Translations under genes and position numbers: made by a program
Part shown: positions 17,983 through 28,164 of the stretch, one piece after another
Layout: every line of letters begins with the position of its first letter
Numbering within the stretch: the stretch's first letter is position 1
Notes under the pieces: model-generated
Databases searched by the model: none
What the model saw: the letters and a program-made list of their open reading frames with translations, nothing else
What the model was told of the DNA's origin: nothing
NCBI GenBank assembly: GCA_019058295.1
Contig: JAHPZI010000023.1
Location: forward strand, 1-64,000
Origin: Promethearchaeota archaeon
GTDB lineage: Archaea > Asgardarchaeota > Lokiarchaeia > Sigyniarchaeales > SOKP01
Length of the DNA: 64,000 bases
Direction: 5' to 3'

Positions 17983-18915
17983 ATGAATCAGCAACAGCGA
18001 GAATTTTTAAGATTTAATAGAAATGAAGAAAATTTAGATATACTAAAAACAAACGAATGCTGTGAAAAGCCGTTAATTCAAATTAGAGATGGAAACCGCT
18101 TATGTTTAAATTGTGGGATGATTTATCAAAAAGAATTTGTGGGAAATGAGAGACGGGCTTACACAGTGGAAGAAATCCAGAGTCGTAAACGAACAGAACC
18201 CCGCTGGCGTGATTTTGGACCTCGTACAATGCTCCCAAACACCAAAACTGATAGCAAGGGTAAATCAATAGGTGCAAAAGAGCAAGCTCTTTTTTCACGT
18301 TTATCAAAAATTCAAAATTCATTAATATCAAGCATTGAAAGAAATTTTTGGGAAGCAAAACCAAAATTAAAAATGTTATGTTCCAAATTAAATATCCCTG
18401 AATATATATCAGATAGTGCATGGAAGATTTATTCAATTGTGGCTAAAAAGAAGTTAACTATGGGGAGATCGATTAATGGATTCATCTCCGGTGCCTTATA
18501 TGCGGCGATTCGAGTTCATGATTTCCCGCGTTTGCTCGACGAGGTTTGCGAAGCATCGTTAACACCTAGAAGAACAGTTCACAGAAGTCTCGCTATGATT
18601 ATTCGGGAGATATTACCGGAATTAAATTTAAAATACCAACCAATTACAGCTGAATGTTTGGTTTTTCGTTTTGGCAATGAATTAGAATTACCGATGCAAA
18701 TTCAAAAATGCGCTATTAATATGTTAATACAAGCATCACAAAACGGTTTAAAGAGAACAGGAAAGGATCCGAAAGGTCTTGCAGCAGCATGTATTTATAT
18801 TGCTGCTAAAGATGGGGCTATGCGTAAAACCCAATCACGAGTTGCGGAAATTGCAAAAATCACTGAAGTTACTCTTCGAAGTCGAGCTAAACAAATCAGA
18901 AATAAATTATATTAA
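17983..18915 (+). CDS. tfb: Transcription initiation factor TFB (TFIIB homologue)
   Basis: 310 residues: an N-terminal zinc ribbon, B-finger/linker, and two cyclin-like repeats (about 105-195 and 205-305). The first cyclin repeat contains FISGALYAAIRVHDFPRLLD; the second carries KDPKGLAAACIYIAAK, the typical TFB signature, and ends with a helix-turn-helix (SRVAEIAKITEVTLRSR). The ribbon is atypical: its cysteines are C26, C27, C41 and C44, so the first pair is adjacent instead of CxxC. The linker RTEPRWRDFGPRTMLP matches the B-reader region. It recruits RNA polymerase to TBP-bound promoters. A second, more diverged TFB lies 770 bp downstream. Confidence 0.9.
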   Translation: MNQQQREFLRFNRNEENLDILKTNECCEKPLIQIRDGNRLCLNCGMIYQKEFVGNERRAYTVEEIQSRKRTEPRWRDFGPRTMLPNTKTDSKGKSIGAKEQALFSRLSKIQNSLISSIERNFWEAKPKLKMLCSKLNIPEYISDSAWKIYSIVAKKKLTMGRSINGFISGALYAAIRVHDFPRLLDEVCEASLTPRRTVHRSLAMIIREILPELNLKYQPITAECLVFRFGNELELPMQIQKCAINMLIQASQNGLKRTGKDPKGLAAACIYIAAKDGAMRKTQSRVAEIAKITEVTLRSRAKQIRNKLY

Positions 18916-18965
18916 AAAAATTTTATAAATTTTTAATTATCAAATAATTAGGGTTAAGGGTAGAT

Positions 18966-19529
18966 TTAATCTCCTTTTTCTTTTTTTTCAAGTTCTAAAT
19001 TCCAATGTAGACCTAGAGCACCAAATACTAATCCAACCATTAAATAATAACAAACAACCCCCGTAAAAAATAGCCAAATAACTATGACATAAAAAGGAGC
19101 TAAATTTGCGCTAAAAATAATGTGTTGGAATGTTTTTAATCTCCCACCAATTGTAATTTCAGTTCTACCTAAAAACGTTATATATGCTAATTTAATGAAG
19201 GAAAAAATTAAAATTAACATACCAAACATAAGCATGCTTTTAGCTCTACTTTTATTATCAATTTTACTTGAAGAAAGTTTTAGAAGAAGTAATCCAATTA
19301 TAAAAAAGATACAAATTGAGCTAACTAGAAAGATAAATATTAAAGTAGCCGAGAGTGGAACGTAAGTTGAGTTAAATATAAATTCTTGAAAAAGCATTTT
19401 CTTGCCATATAAATTAATTTGTGTAGATAATAGTAGAAATATATTAAATAGCTCGATAGATGAGAGAACGATAAAAAGCAAGCCAAATACTATAAGAACT
19501 TTTTTGTAATGTTTTTCTTCATATACCAA
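18966..19529 (-). CDS. Four-helix membrane protein with internal duplication
   Basis: 187 residues forming two homologous halves of about 75 residues, each with two transmembrane helices and an extracellular-looking loop. The loop of half one contains FQEFIFNSTYVPLS; half two has FQHIIFSANLAPFY at the same place, and both are followed by a long hydrophobic helix. This shows a duplicated two-helix unit. I do not recognise the family. The start is TTG 19529, since no ATG occurs before the first helix. It lies between two TFB genes on the opposite strand. Confidence 0.65.
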   Translation of the reverse strand: MVYEEKHYKKVLIVFGLLFIVLSSIELFNIFLLLSTQINLYGKKMLFQEFIFNSTYVPLSATLIFIFLVSSICIFFIIGLLLLKLSSSKIDNKSRAKSMLMFGMLILIFSFIKLAYITFLGRTEITIGGRLKTFQHIIFSANLAPFYVIVIWLFFTGVVCYYLMVGLVFGALGLHWNLELEKKEKGD

Positions 19530-19685
19530 TTGGGGCCACTATTTTTATTTTCTAAAATTAAAAATATAATTAATAATTATAATTTGATTGATTTCTTATA
19601 AAAATTCTTATACAACTTTTACTTCTAATGCATTTGAAATTAGAATAATTTATGATCAAAAAATTTTTATAAATGAGCTATTTCA

Positions 19686-20645
19686 TTGAAAAAACTGAGA
19701 CAAGATAATTCAGATAACGAATGCCCTCATAACGATATTAAGAGGGAGGGTGGATTTCTTGTTTGCAAAGATTGTGGCTTAATCTTAGAAGCTGATATTA
19801 CATTTGAAACGTCCATTAACGGCAAATCCGCAGAATCTCAACAGGTTTACGAAAGAAACATTAGGATAAGAGACTCGAAAGCATTACAAGATCCAAACAT
19901 TAAACAGAAATACGATAAAATTCAAACGCTCGAAAAATGGTACAGAGACTACGAAACAAGTTTTACAGAACAACGAAAAACGATTGAATTATTGAAAAAT
20001 TATGGTTTTAATATAAATCAAGTAAAACTTCAAGCAATAAAGAAAAGATATCTCAAATATAATAGAAACCATAGAGCCACATATCAAAACATGGTCATTA
20101 TCTTCCTTGCAATCATATGGCTAGAAATTAAAGAAACTACTAATGTTCGTATTGAAAGATATATAGAAGTATGTAATGAGTTAGGACACAAAATTAATAA
20201 AAAAATGCTTACTAATGCAATGCTGAAAGTAAAGAAAACTGAGAAGATGTGGAAAGAATTAAAGTCTCAAACCGATATTGAAAAAGAAATAAAGGAAAAG
20301 ATCAAAATCTTATTTCAAAAGGATTTAAATAGTATTCCTTACGATAAAGTTGAGGATTTCATTTCTCACGAATCAGAGTTCGAGAAATTGAAGATTGAAA
20401 TGCAAATATTAGCGGATGACTTACTTAAGAAAATACCGTATAAAGATTTAAAAAACTTAAATTATAAAGCATTCACAGCAGGATTGATTTATTATATAGG
20501 ACAAACTTTAGAAAAAGGGAATAGGAAAATTTTTACTCAAAGTCTTATTGAAGAATCAACGAGTTTTTCAAGTACAACAATAAGAAAAAAATATAACATT
20601 TTAAAGGATATTTTAGGAATTCCACATAGTTTAGCAGTAAATTAA
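19686..20645 (+). CDS. Divergent TFB-like transcription factor
   Basis: 319 residues starting at TTG 19686. The N-terminal ribbon ligands are C13, H15, C27 and C30 (CPH, then CKDCGLIL), typical of TFB zinc ribbons in which one Cys is His. Two alpha-helical regions follow, at the positions of cyclin repeats (about 80-190 and 230-315), but they lack the standard TFB signatures. The B-finger/linker is also replaced by charged sequence. The end (FTQSLIEESTSFSSTTIRKK) looks like the recognition helix of a second cyclin fold. I read it as a specialised or degenerate TFB, possibly a regulator of a promoter subset. It could also be a TFB-derived protein no longer involved in initiation. Confidence 0.72.
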   Translation: MKKLRQDNSDNECPHNDIKREGGFLVCKDCGLILEADITFETSINGKSAESQQVYERNIRIRDSKALQDPNIKQKYDKIQTLEKWYRDYETSFTEQRKTIELLKNYGFNINQVKLQAIKKRYLKYNRNHRATYQNMVIIFLAIIWLEIKETTNVRIERYIEVCNELGHKINKKMLTNAMLKVKKTEKMWKELKSQTDIEKEIKEKIKILFQKDLNSIPYDKVEDFISHESEFEKLKIEMQILADDLLKKIPYKDLKNLNYKAFTAGLIYYIGQTLEKGNRKIFTQSLIEESTSFSSTTIRKKYNILKDILGIPHSLAVN

Positions 20646-20755
20646 CTCTAATTTTTTATAAATTAAATTGATTAAATCTGAAAATAAATCATTATAAAGG
20701 CTTAAAACCTTTAATAATTATCATTAGGTTTTTTCAAATTTTTTAAAAAAATAAA

Positions 20756-23644
20756 ATGTCTATAGCAGAAATTACTGATAGAAATTATTATAATAAAACC
20801 ATAGATGAGTTAATAAAAGAATTTAATTCTGATCCCGAGAATGGACTGAAAACTTTAGAATTAGAGAGTCGTTTTAATGAATTTGGATATAATGAACTTC
20901 CTAAAATTAAAAAATCGATTTGGAAAATATATTTAGCACCGATTTTTAACTTCTTAATTGTTATTTTGCTTATTACAGGGATTGTTGTTATTATTCTAGG
21001 GAGTCCAGAGGACACAATTATTACGTTTACAGTGGTGGGCATGAATTCATGTACAGCAATTATTCAATCCTATCGGGGACAAAAAGCTCTCGAGTCCCTA
21101 AGGCAAATCTCCGCATTAAAGGCAATTGTAATACGTGATGGAAATAAATTTGGACAAGAAATACAAACAAGAGAACTAGTACCTGGAGATATTGTACTAT
21201 TAAATCAAGGAACAAAAATTCCTGCTGATGGTCGAATATTAGAATCTATGAATTTAACCATAGACGAAGCTGCTTTAACAGGTGAAAGTGAACCTGAAGA
21301 GAAAAATAACTTGATAATTGAAAAAGAAAATATTCCTATTCAAGATCAATCCAATATGGTTTTCATGGGTACATATGTCCATACAGGAAGAGCTAAAATT
21401 TTAATTACTGGAACAGGGATCAATACTGAAATTGGAAAAATCTCTATCCAATTAAATGAGATGGGTTCCATTGAAGAAATACCTTTAACTCATAAATTAA
21501 ATAAATTAGGTTATATCTTAGGAACAGTGGTAATAATTAATCTTATAGTACTTATCGTTTATAAATTTACAACATTAAATCTTTGGACCGAAATATTTAA
21601 AGGAAATTTTAAAAATGAAAATATTGGTGAAGCGCTTGTGAGCTCAATATTAAGGGCAATGAATATTATGCCTATTAATTTACCTCTATTAACAACTTTA
21701 GTTCTCGTTACAGGAGTACTTAATATGGCACAAAATGGAGTAATAATTAAAAATTTATCAGCAATAGAATCTCTCGGGCGTGTTTCTGTCGTTTGCTCGG
21801 ATAAAACTGGAACAATAACTAAAAATGAAATGACGGTTGAAAAATTTTGGATAAATGAAGAAGAATACGAAGTATCTGGTTCTGGTTATGATGCTAAAGG
21901 TGAAATTCAAAAAGATGGAAAAGAAATTAATTTAAAGGATAATTCAACATTTCAAAGATTTATTAATTCAATAGTCATAAATAACAACTCAAAACTTATA
22001 TTTGAAAACGTTAAAGTTAAGGTTGGAGAAACTATGGAAAAGGCAGTACGAAGAGCTTTAGGTTCTCCTACAGAAGCTGCATTATTAGTATTGGCTGAAA
22101 AAGCTGGTTATAATCTTACTGAAACTAAGAATAAATTTGAGATTTTGCAAGAATATTCGTTTAGTTCAGAATTTAAACGAATGACTACAGTTTGCACCAT
22201 ATTTGAAGAGAAATTCGAAATTTATGCTTTTTCAAAAGGTGCACCTGAAAGGATTTTAGATATATCTAATAAAATTGAAATAAATGGCAAGGAGAAATCT
22301 TTTAAAAATAAACAAGAGATATTAAATAAAATTAATAATCGAGCCAATCAAGGCTTTAGAACTTTAGCTATTGCTTATAGAAAATTAAAAGAATTTAATA
22401 ATTCTAAAAGAGAAGATATTGAGAGGAATCTAATATTTTTGGGTTTTGTGTCAATAATGGATCCCCCTCGGATTGGAGTTAAAAAATCTGTTGAAGATTA
22501 CCAATCTGCCGACATTAAAGTTATAATGATTACTGGCGATCACCCAGCAACTGCCCAAACTATTGCATCTGAGATGGGAATATATAAAGAAGGAGATTTT
22601 GTGGTTGAAGGTAGTGAAATTAAAAATCTTAGCAACGATAAGTTTAATAAAGTTTCTGTATTTGCTCGGGTAGCTCCTGCTGATAAAGAGATTATTATTG
22701 AAAAATACCAAGCCCAAGATAGAGTTGTAGCAATGACGGGTGATGGAATCAATGATTCTCTTGCCTTGAAAATGGCAAATGCGGGTATAGCAATGGGAAT
22801 CACTGGAACTGATGTTGCTAAAGAAACGGCAGACATGGTAATTTCAGATGATGATTTCACTTCAATAGAGCAAGGTGTAAAAATCGGAAGAGGACTTTTT
22901 TCTAAAATCAGAACGATAATCTATTTCTTTATATGCTTAAATATAATGGAAGCCGTAATATTCTTTGGGTATGAATTCATACCGACTTTCGTATTATTTA
23001 AGTCAGAATGGCAACATATTTATATCTTTGGTGTAGTTCATTCACTTCCATCCTTAGCTTTAGTCATTGATAAGCATCCGAAAAACATAATGAAAGAACC
23101 TCCAAAAGACGAAGAAGAATTGTTAAATAAAAATATGTGGGCAATGTTATTACTGCAAGCGTTCTTAATGGGATTGGGGTTAATATTGGCTATTCAATTA
23201 ACATTAGGGGGTTTTCTGGGGGGCTTAAATGAGTGGAATATCAATCCAAATTTAAGCTATATTCCCAAGAATACTTCAAATGATGAATTAGTTGATATGA
23301 AAGCCCGAACGATGTTTATGACTACATTATATATAGTAGAAACATTTTTTATCTGGACCTTTCGCCGGCCTAATCAATCCGTTATTGAAAGCATTAAAGA
23401 TGAAGATATGGGAAAGCCTTTACTTGTTATTTGTTTGATTACATTATCTCTACATGTTTTAATAATATGTTTTTCTTATCAGTTTAATAATGCTGTAAAT
23501 AACACACTAGGATTGAATTTGCAACTAAATTTTATGTTTCTGAGTGCACTGGATTGGTTAATTTGCATTTTATTTGCTCTACCTGGCTTAATTGGAATAG
23601 AAATTATCAAATATTTTGCAAGAAAAAAGAAAATAGTTTTCTAA
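20756..23644 (+). CDS. P2-like P-type cation ATPase, copy 1, atypical ion site
   Basis: 962 residues with all catalytic parts of a P-type ATPase: actuator TGES (AALTGESEP), phosphorylated Asp 349 in SDKTGTITK, nucleotide-domain FSKGAPE, and hinge motifs ITGDHP and MTGDGIND. There are about ten transmembrane helices, and the N-terminus is the cation-ATPase type. The M4 ion motif, PEGLP in Ca2+ pumps, is PINLP at 306-310. In M6 the usual Asp is His 762 (VVHSLPSLAL). The M5 pair N729/E732 is kept. The ion is therefore not predictable and need not be Ca2+. ATG start; a second paralogue follows 125 bp downstream. Confidence 0.88.
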   Translation: MSIAEITDRNYYNKTIDELIKEFNSDPENGLKTLELESRFNEFGYNELPKIKKSIWKIYLAPIFNFLIVILLITGIVVIILGSPEDTIITFTVVGMNSCTAIIQSYRGQKALESLRQISALKAIVIRDGNKFGQEIQTRELVPGDIVLLNQGTKIPADGRILESMNLTIDEAALTGESEPEEKNNLIIEKENIPIQDQSNMVFMGTYVHTGRAKILITGTGINTEIGKISIQLNEMGSIEEIPLTHKLNKLGYILGTVVIINLIVLIVYKFTTLNLWTEIFKGNFKNENIGEALVSSILRAMNIMPINLPLLTTLVLVTGVLNMAQNGVIIKNLSAIESLGRVSVVCSDKTGTITKNEMTVEKFWINEEEYEVSGSGYDAKGEIQKDGKEINLKDNSTFQRFINSIVINNNSKLIFENVKVKVGETMEKAVRRALGSPTEAALLVLAEKAGYNLTETKNKFEILQEYSFSSEFKRMTTVCTIFEEKFEIYAFSKGAPERILDISNKIEINGKEKSFKNKQEILNKINNRANQGFRTLAIAYRKLKEFNNSKREDIERNLIFLGFVSIMDPPRIGVKKSVEDYQSADIKVIMITGDHPATAQTIASEMGIYKEGDFVVEGSEIKNLSNDKFNKVSVFARVAPADKEIIIEKYQAQDRVVAMTGDGINDSLALKMANAGIAMGITGTDVAKETADMVISDDDFTSIEQGVKIGRGLFSKIRTIIYFFICLNIMEAVIFFGYEFIPTFVLFKSEWQHIYIFGVVHSLPSLALVIDKHPKNIMKEPPKDEEELLNKNMWAMLLLQAFLMGLGLILAIQLTLGGFLGGLNEWNINPNLSYIPKNTSNDELVDMKARTMFMTTLYIVETFFIWTFRRPNQSVIESIKDEDMGKPLLVICLITLSLHVLIICFSYQFNNAVNNTLGLNLQLNFMFLSALDWLICILFALPGLIGIEIIKYFARKKKIVF

Positions 23645-23769
23645 AATTTTATTTCTGCAATCTTTTTGTTGAAAAATAATAATTAAAAATAATAAATATT
23701 ATAGTCTTATTATAAAAAATTATTATTTACTAAAATTTAAACAATAATCAAAATTACTTTTATTTATTA

Positions 23770-26673
23770 ATGACAGTTGCGGAAGATACACAAGTAGAAA
23801 TAAATTATTATAATTTAAAACTAGAGGAAATCTACAAAAATCTTCAAACTGATCCAGATAAGGGATTAAGTGAAGAAGAAGCTGTAAGAAGATTAGAGCA
23901 GTATGGCCCTAATGAAATCCCAAGAGTTTCTAAAGGTTTTATTAAGATTTATCTAGCCCCTCTCTTCAATTGGCTCATTGTTATTTATCTTATAGGCGCA
24001 TTGATATTATTCTTAGCTTGGTTCTTTGGAGAAGGGGGCAATATGACTTTTATCGCTCTTACACTTGGCATCGTTTTTCTTAATTGTTTAATAGCTATTT
24101 TTCAACAATATCGTGCCACTAAAAAATTGAAAGCTCTACGAGAACTTACTGCACCTACATCAACGGTTATTAGAAATGGACAGAAAAAAGATATCCCAAC
24201 GAAAGAAATTGTAAGAGGAGATTTAATAGCTCTAAATCAAGGTGATAAAATTCCTGCTGATGGAAGAATAATTAATTCAACCATTCTTGAAGTTAACGAG
24301 GCGGCTCTAACTGGTGAAAGTGAATCTGTACTAAAGCTTCAAGAGGGTGAAGCATTGGACGGGGCAAAAATACCCATAGGCGACCGAAAAAATATGGTTT
24401 ATTATGGTACATACGTAGCAATGGGGAATGGAACCGCAATAGTAGTAGAAACGGGTGGAAATACAGAAATTGGTAAAATTTCTCAAGGATTAGAAGAAGC
24501 TGGAACTAGTGAGATACCAATACGTAAAAAAATGAATAATTTTGGAAAATGGTTAGGATTATTAGTTATGTTATTTTGGTTTATAATTTTAATGATTATA
24601 TGGATTGGAAGTGGTTTTAAAAAGCTAGAAATAGTCAAGAGTCTTAATTCGGCAATGGATATAATGCCCATTAATATTCCGTTATTGACAACCATTGTTC
24701 TATTGACTGGTGTTTTAGCAATGGCTCACCATGGAGTCATTGTTCGAAATCTTGCATCAGTTGACAGTTTAGGACGAGTAAGCGTAGTTTGCAGCGATAA
24801 AACAGGGACCTTAACCAAGAATCAAATGGCAATTGAATATGTATGGACAAATAATTCTATATTTAAAGTAACTGGAAGTGGTTATGATCCTGAAGGTGAT
24901 ATTTTTTTTATGGATGATCCTAAAAATCTCGTAATAGTAACCCGCATTGATGATTTTCCGGAATTGAAACAATTATTAACTTCAGGCTTTTTAAATAATA
25001 ATTCTGCTCTTGTAAAAAATGAAATTGAAGTTTCTGGTAAAATTATTCCAAAATATAGTGTAATCGGTTCTCCTACAGAAGGAGCATTAATGGTCTTATT
25101 CCAAAAGGGGATGGGTGATTATATTTTGGAAAGTTACCAACAATTAAAAGAATTCCCTTTTGATTCCTCCATTAAAAGAATGAGTAAAGTTTTTCAGAAA
25201 GATTCAGAATATTATACATTTACTAAAGGAGCAAGTGAAATATTAATTGAACTCTGCCCAAAAATCTTGATTAATAATCGTGAAGAAGATTTTACTCCTG
25301 AATTGAAAGAGAAAGTATCTCTTAAAATAGATAGATTTGCCAATCAAGGATATAGAATATTAAGTTTATGCTATAAAAAAATGAATGAAATTCCTCTAGA
25401 CACAGACGAAAGCAGACAACTATGCGAATCAAATCTGGTATATCTTGGTTTTGTAACTATCTTGGATCCACCTCGAAGAGGCGTAAAAGAATCAGTAGAG
25501 CAGTGTCAAAACGCTGGAGTTGATGTGGTGATGATCACTGGCGATTCTCCTACAACGGCAAAAGCTATTGCTTCACAAATATCAATTGTAAAGGATGAAA
25601 ACGATTATACTATTGAAGGTTATCAAATAAAAGATATTGACTCTAATGAAGATTTTAATAATATTAAAGTTTTTGCTCGAGTAGCTCCTGCGGACAAACA
25701 AATTATAGTAGAGAAATATCAAAGAGATAAAAGAGTTGTTGCGATGACTGGCGATGGTGTCAATGATGCTTTAGCATTAAATATGGCTGATGCGGGAGTT
25801 GCAATGGGTATACAAGGTACAGATGTTGCTAAAGAAGCCTCGGACATGGTTATATCTGATGATTCTTTCAATTCGATAGTTAAAGGGATACATCAAGGGA
25901 GAGGGATTTTTGCTAAAATTAGAGCTGTTGTTTTCTTCTATATATGTATTAATTTATTTGAAGGAATAGTACAATTTATTTTAGCTGTAATTTTAGATTT
26001 ACCATATTTTTTGAATCAGGAATTCTATTGGCAATGGATCTTTTTATCAATAACGCTTCATACATTTCCAGGTTTACTTTTAACTTTTGATACTATATCT
26101 AATGATGTAATGAATGAAAAACCAAAAGATACTGAAGAAATATTGTCAAAGAACACAATTTATTTAATGCTTACGTACGGAGCTTTATTATCAATCTGTA
26201 TGCTTATAATCTATTTTTCAGTTATGATTGGATTATTTCCAGTAACTTATAGTAATACTCATTTTGGATTCCTTAACGAAGGATATCTTTATAGTTCAGA
26301 GACTATGGATGAATTAACGCCAGATATAAATTTACGTATAGCAAAAGCTCTCACTATGCTTATGGTTACATTATTTCTCTGTGAATCTTTTCTAATTCTA
26401 CAAATTAGGCGCCCAAATAAATCATTAATAAAAAGTCTTAGGGAAGATTGGAGTAATAGAATTTTATACTTGTTAGGGTTATTATTCGGCATATTTTTAA
26501 TTATAATGTATGTCCCAGGAGTTCAAATTGGGCTAGCAACGATTGGTATCAACTTTATGTTTATGTATCTTACACTTTTAGACTGGATCGTATGTTTTGG
26601 AGTGTCATTGATATGCATACTTGGTTTTGAACTTATTAAAGCTAATGCCCGAAAGAGAGGAATTAATTTCTAA
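23770..26673 (+). CDS. P2-like P-type cation ATPase, copy 2, atypical ion site
   Basis: 967 residues, homologous over its full length to the preceding gene and just as complete: TGES in AALTGESES, phosphorylation Asp 343 in SDKTGTLTK, FTKGASE, ITGDSP and MTGDGVND. M4 reads PINIP at 300-304, the M5 pair is N728/E731, and M6 has His 764 (TLHTFPGLLL) where most P2 pumps have Asp. The shared substitutions show they predate the duplication and are under selection. Divergence between the copies is large, so it is not a recent tandem duplication. Substrate unknown. Confidence 0.88.
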   Translation: MTVAEDTQVEINYYNLKLEEIYKNLQTDPDKGLSEEEAVRRLEQYGPNEIPRVSKGFIKIYLAPLFNWLIVIYLIGALILFLAWFFGEGGNMTFIALTLGIVFLNCLIAIFQQYRATKKLKALRELTAPTSTVIRNGQKKDIPTKEIVRGDLIALNQGDKIPADGRIINSTILEVNEAALTGESESVLKLQEGEALDGAKIPIGDRKNMVYYGTYVAMGNGTAIVVETGGNTEIGKISQGLEEAGTSEIPIRKKMNNFGKWLGLLVMLFWFIILMIIWIGSGFKKLEIVKSLNSAMDIMPINIPLLTTIVLLTGVLAMAHHGVIVRNLASVDSLGRVSVVCSDKTGTLTKNQMAIEYVWTNNSIFKVTGSGYDPEGDIFFMDDPKNLVIVTRIDDFPELKQLLTSGFLNNNSALVKNEIEVSGKIIPKYSVIGSPTEGALMVLFQKGMGDYILESYQQLKEFPFDSSIKRMSKVFQKDSEYYTFTKGASEILIELCPKILINNREEDFTPELKEKVSLKIDRFANQGYRILSLCYKKMNEIPLDTDESRQLCESNLVYLGFVTILDPPRRGVKESVEQCQNAGVDVVMITGDSPTTAKAIASQISIVKDENDYTIEGYQIKDIDSNEDFNNIKVFARVAPADKQIIVEKYQRDKRVVAMTGDGVNDALALNMADAGVAMGIQGTDVAKEASDMVISDDSFNSIVKGIHQGRGIFAKIRAVVFFYICINLFEGIVQFILAVILDLPYFLNQEFYWQWIFLSITLHTFPGLLLTFDTISNDVMNEKPKDTEEILSKNTIYLMLTYGALLSICMLIIYFSVMIGLFPVTYSNTHFGFLNEGYLYSSETMDELTPDINLRIAKALTMLMVTLFLCESFLILQIRRPNKSLIKSLREDWSNRILYLLGLLFGIFLIIMYVPGVQIGLATIGINFMFMYLTLLDWIVCFGVSLICILGFELIKANARKRGINF

Positions 26674-26707
26674 GGAATACTGAATTATTTATTTTAAAAC
26701 TTAAGGC

Positions 26708-28003
26708 CTATTTTCGCATTTTTCGATAGTCCACTATTGGAAGCTTATTAATATTATAAGGGAGAGTTGCATTATCAGGGATCGGATCGATATAACAATG
26801 TCGGAATTTCGAATGCTGCATCCTGCAGAATGGAGTTCGATGATTGAAGGCAGGATGACGTACCATTCTCATCCAGATCTTCTTTAAAGGTTCAGTACGA
26901 ATGTTTCCAAAAGAAAGAGGTGTAAAATCGCAGGGAGCAACATCTCCATATGCAGAAACATAATACTGAATATTTGCTGCTAGACATCCCATCCCTCCGA
27001 GATATGATTGCATAGAGGTCTCAATCCACGATTGATAAGAAAAAGGAGGTATTTTCTTCTCTTTGAATATTTCAGCACAATAATTACGGATTTCTTCACG
27101 CTGCTCTTGGGTAAGTATCTCACTTGTATCTTTCAAATTATATGCTGGAGGAACACCATCAAAAAGCATCAAATTCTTAGTACCAAGTTTTTTTGCTAGT
27201 TTATACATTTTTTTATACATTCCATTTATAGTGGCAGAACGTGTCGCGTAAGAAGAGAGCCCAACAAATACTCCTTTTGATTTCATTTTCTGAAGACCAT
27301 TCACTGCAGTCTCAAAAATACCCGGCATACCTCTTAATCTATTATGCTCCTCAGGAGATGGACTATCAATACTTACAAATATAGAATAGAGACCTGCATC
27401 TACTAATTTTTCTACATTTTCATCTGTGAGTAATAATCCATTTGTAAACATAATGGGTAAAGCCTTACGTTTATTCACATAAGATATAAGTTCAAAAATA
27501 TCCTCCCGTAATAAGGGTTCTCCCCCTGTAAAAGCGAGAATAGTTACACCGAGTTTTTGGCTTTCATCAATAACTCTTTTTGCCTCTTCTGTAGTAAGTT
27601 CTGGTATATCCTTTCTCAAATGACTTGATGCACTACAATGAACACATTTACACTGACATCTATAAGTTACCGCAAAAGTCATCGCAACAGGAAAAGGATG
27701 ACCTATTAAATTGGATTTTACCAAATTTTTGAGAGCTCGCAGCATAGGAAAACTTCCAATTGGAGGGGCATATGTGTTTGTAACTATCTTTCCTTTCCAT
27801 CGCCCAAGAGTAGAATAATTTTTATAAAATTTACTCTGAAAATAAATCATTGTGAATAACCGGAATAAGCGAAATTTATCAAGAAGTGGGTTAAGAAGGC
27901 CTGTACCTATTAATTCATCATCTTCTAATCTCTTAAAGCTTATGAGCTTTCTGCCGAAAAGTTTCCAAAAAATTTGCTCTCGTTCCATTGATAGATATCC
28001 CAT
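26708..28003 (-). CDS. Radical SAM protein with SPASM-like C-terminal cysteines
   Basis: 431 residues. The radical SAM cluster motif is CxxxCxxC at C116, C120 and C123 (YRCQCKCVHC, with an extra Cys at 118), followed by FTGGEPLLREDIF and a partial barrel. The C-terminal part has scattered cysteines in a SPASM/Twitch-like pattern (GGMGCLAAN, VAPCDFTPLSFGNI, FCRMQHSKFRHC). The phrase SAYGDVAPCDF and the preceding NIQYY are typical of SPASM enzymes that modify peptides or act in heme/cofactor pathways. The N-terminal ~100 residues are an extension before the barrel. No precursor peptide gene is evident nearby. Start ATG 28003. Confidence 0.87.
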   Translation of the reverse strand: MGYLSMEREQIFWKLFGRKLISFKRLEDDELIGTGLLNPLLDKFRLFRLFTMIYFQSKFYKNYSTLGRWKGKIVTNTYAPPIGSFPMLRALKNLVKSNLIGHPFPVAMTFAVTYRCQCKCVHCSASSHLRKDIPELTTEEAKRVIDESQKLGVTILAFTGGEPLLREDIFELISYVNKRKALPIMFTNGLLLTDENVEKLVDAGLYSIFVSIDSPSPEEHNRLRGMPGIFETAVNGLQKMKSKGVFVGLSSYATRSATINGMYKKMYKLAKKLGTKNLMLFDGVPPAYNLKDTSEILTQEQREEIRNYCAEIFKEKKIPPFSYQSWIETSMQSYLGGMGCLAANIQYYVSAYGDVAPCDFTPLSFGNIRTEPLKKIWMRMVRHPAFNHRTPFCRMQHSKFRHCYIDPIPDNATLPYNINKLPIVDYRKMRK

Positions 28004-28164
28004 TATAATATATAATTTGTATAATTCAAATTATAAATATTTACCTCAACTATAATATTAGCTATTATTTATAATTAGCTGCAAAATTAACACAAATTCT
28101 TTAATATATTTGCGATAATAACAATTATATATCTTAAGTTAAATATTATTAAAATGATTAAAGG

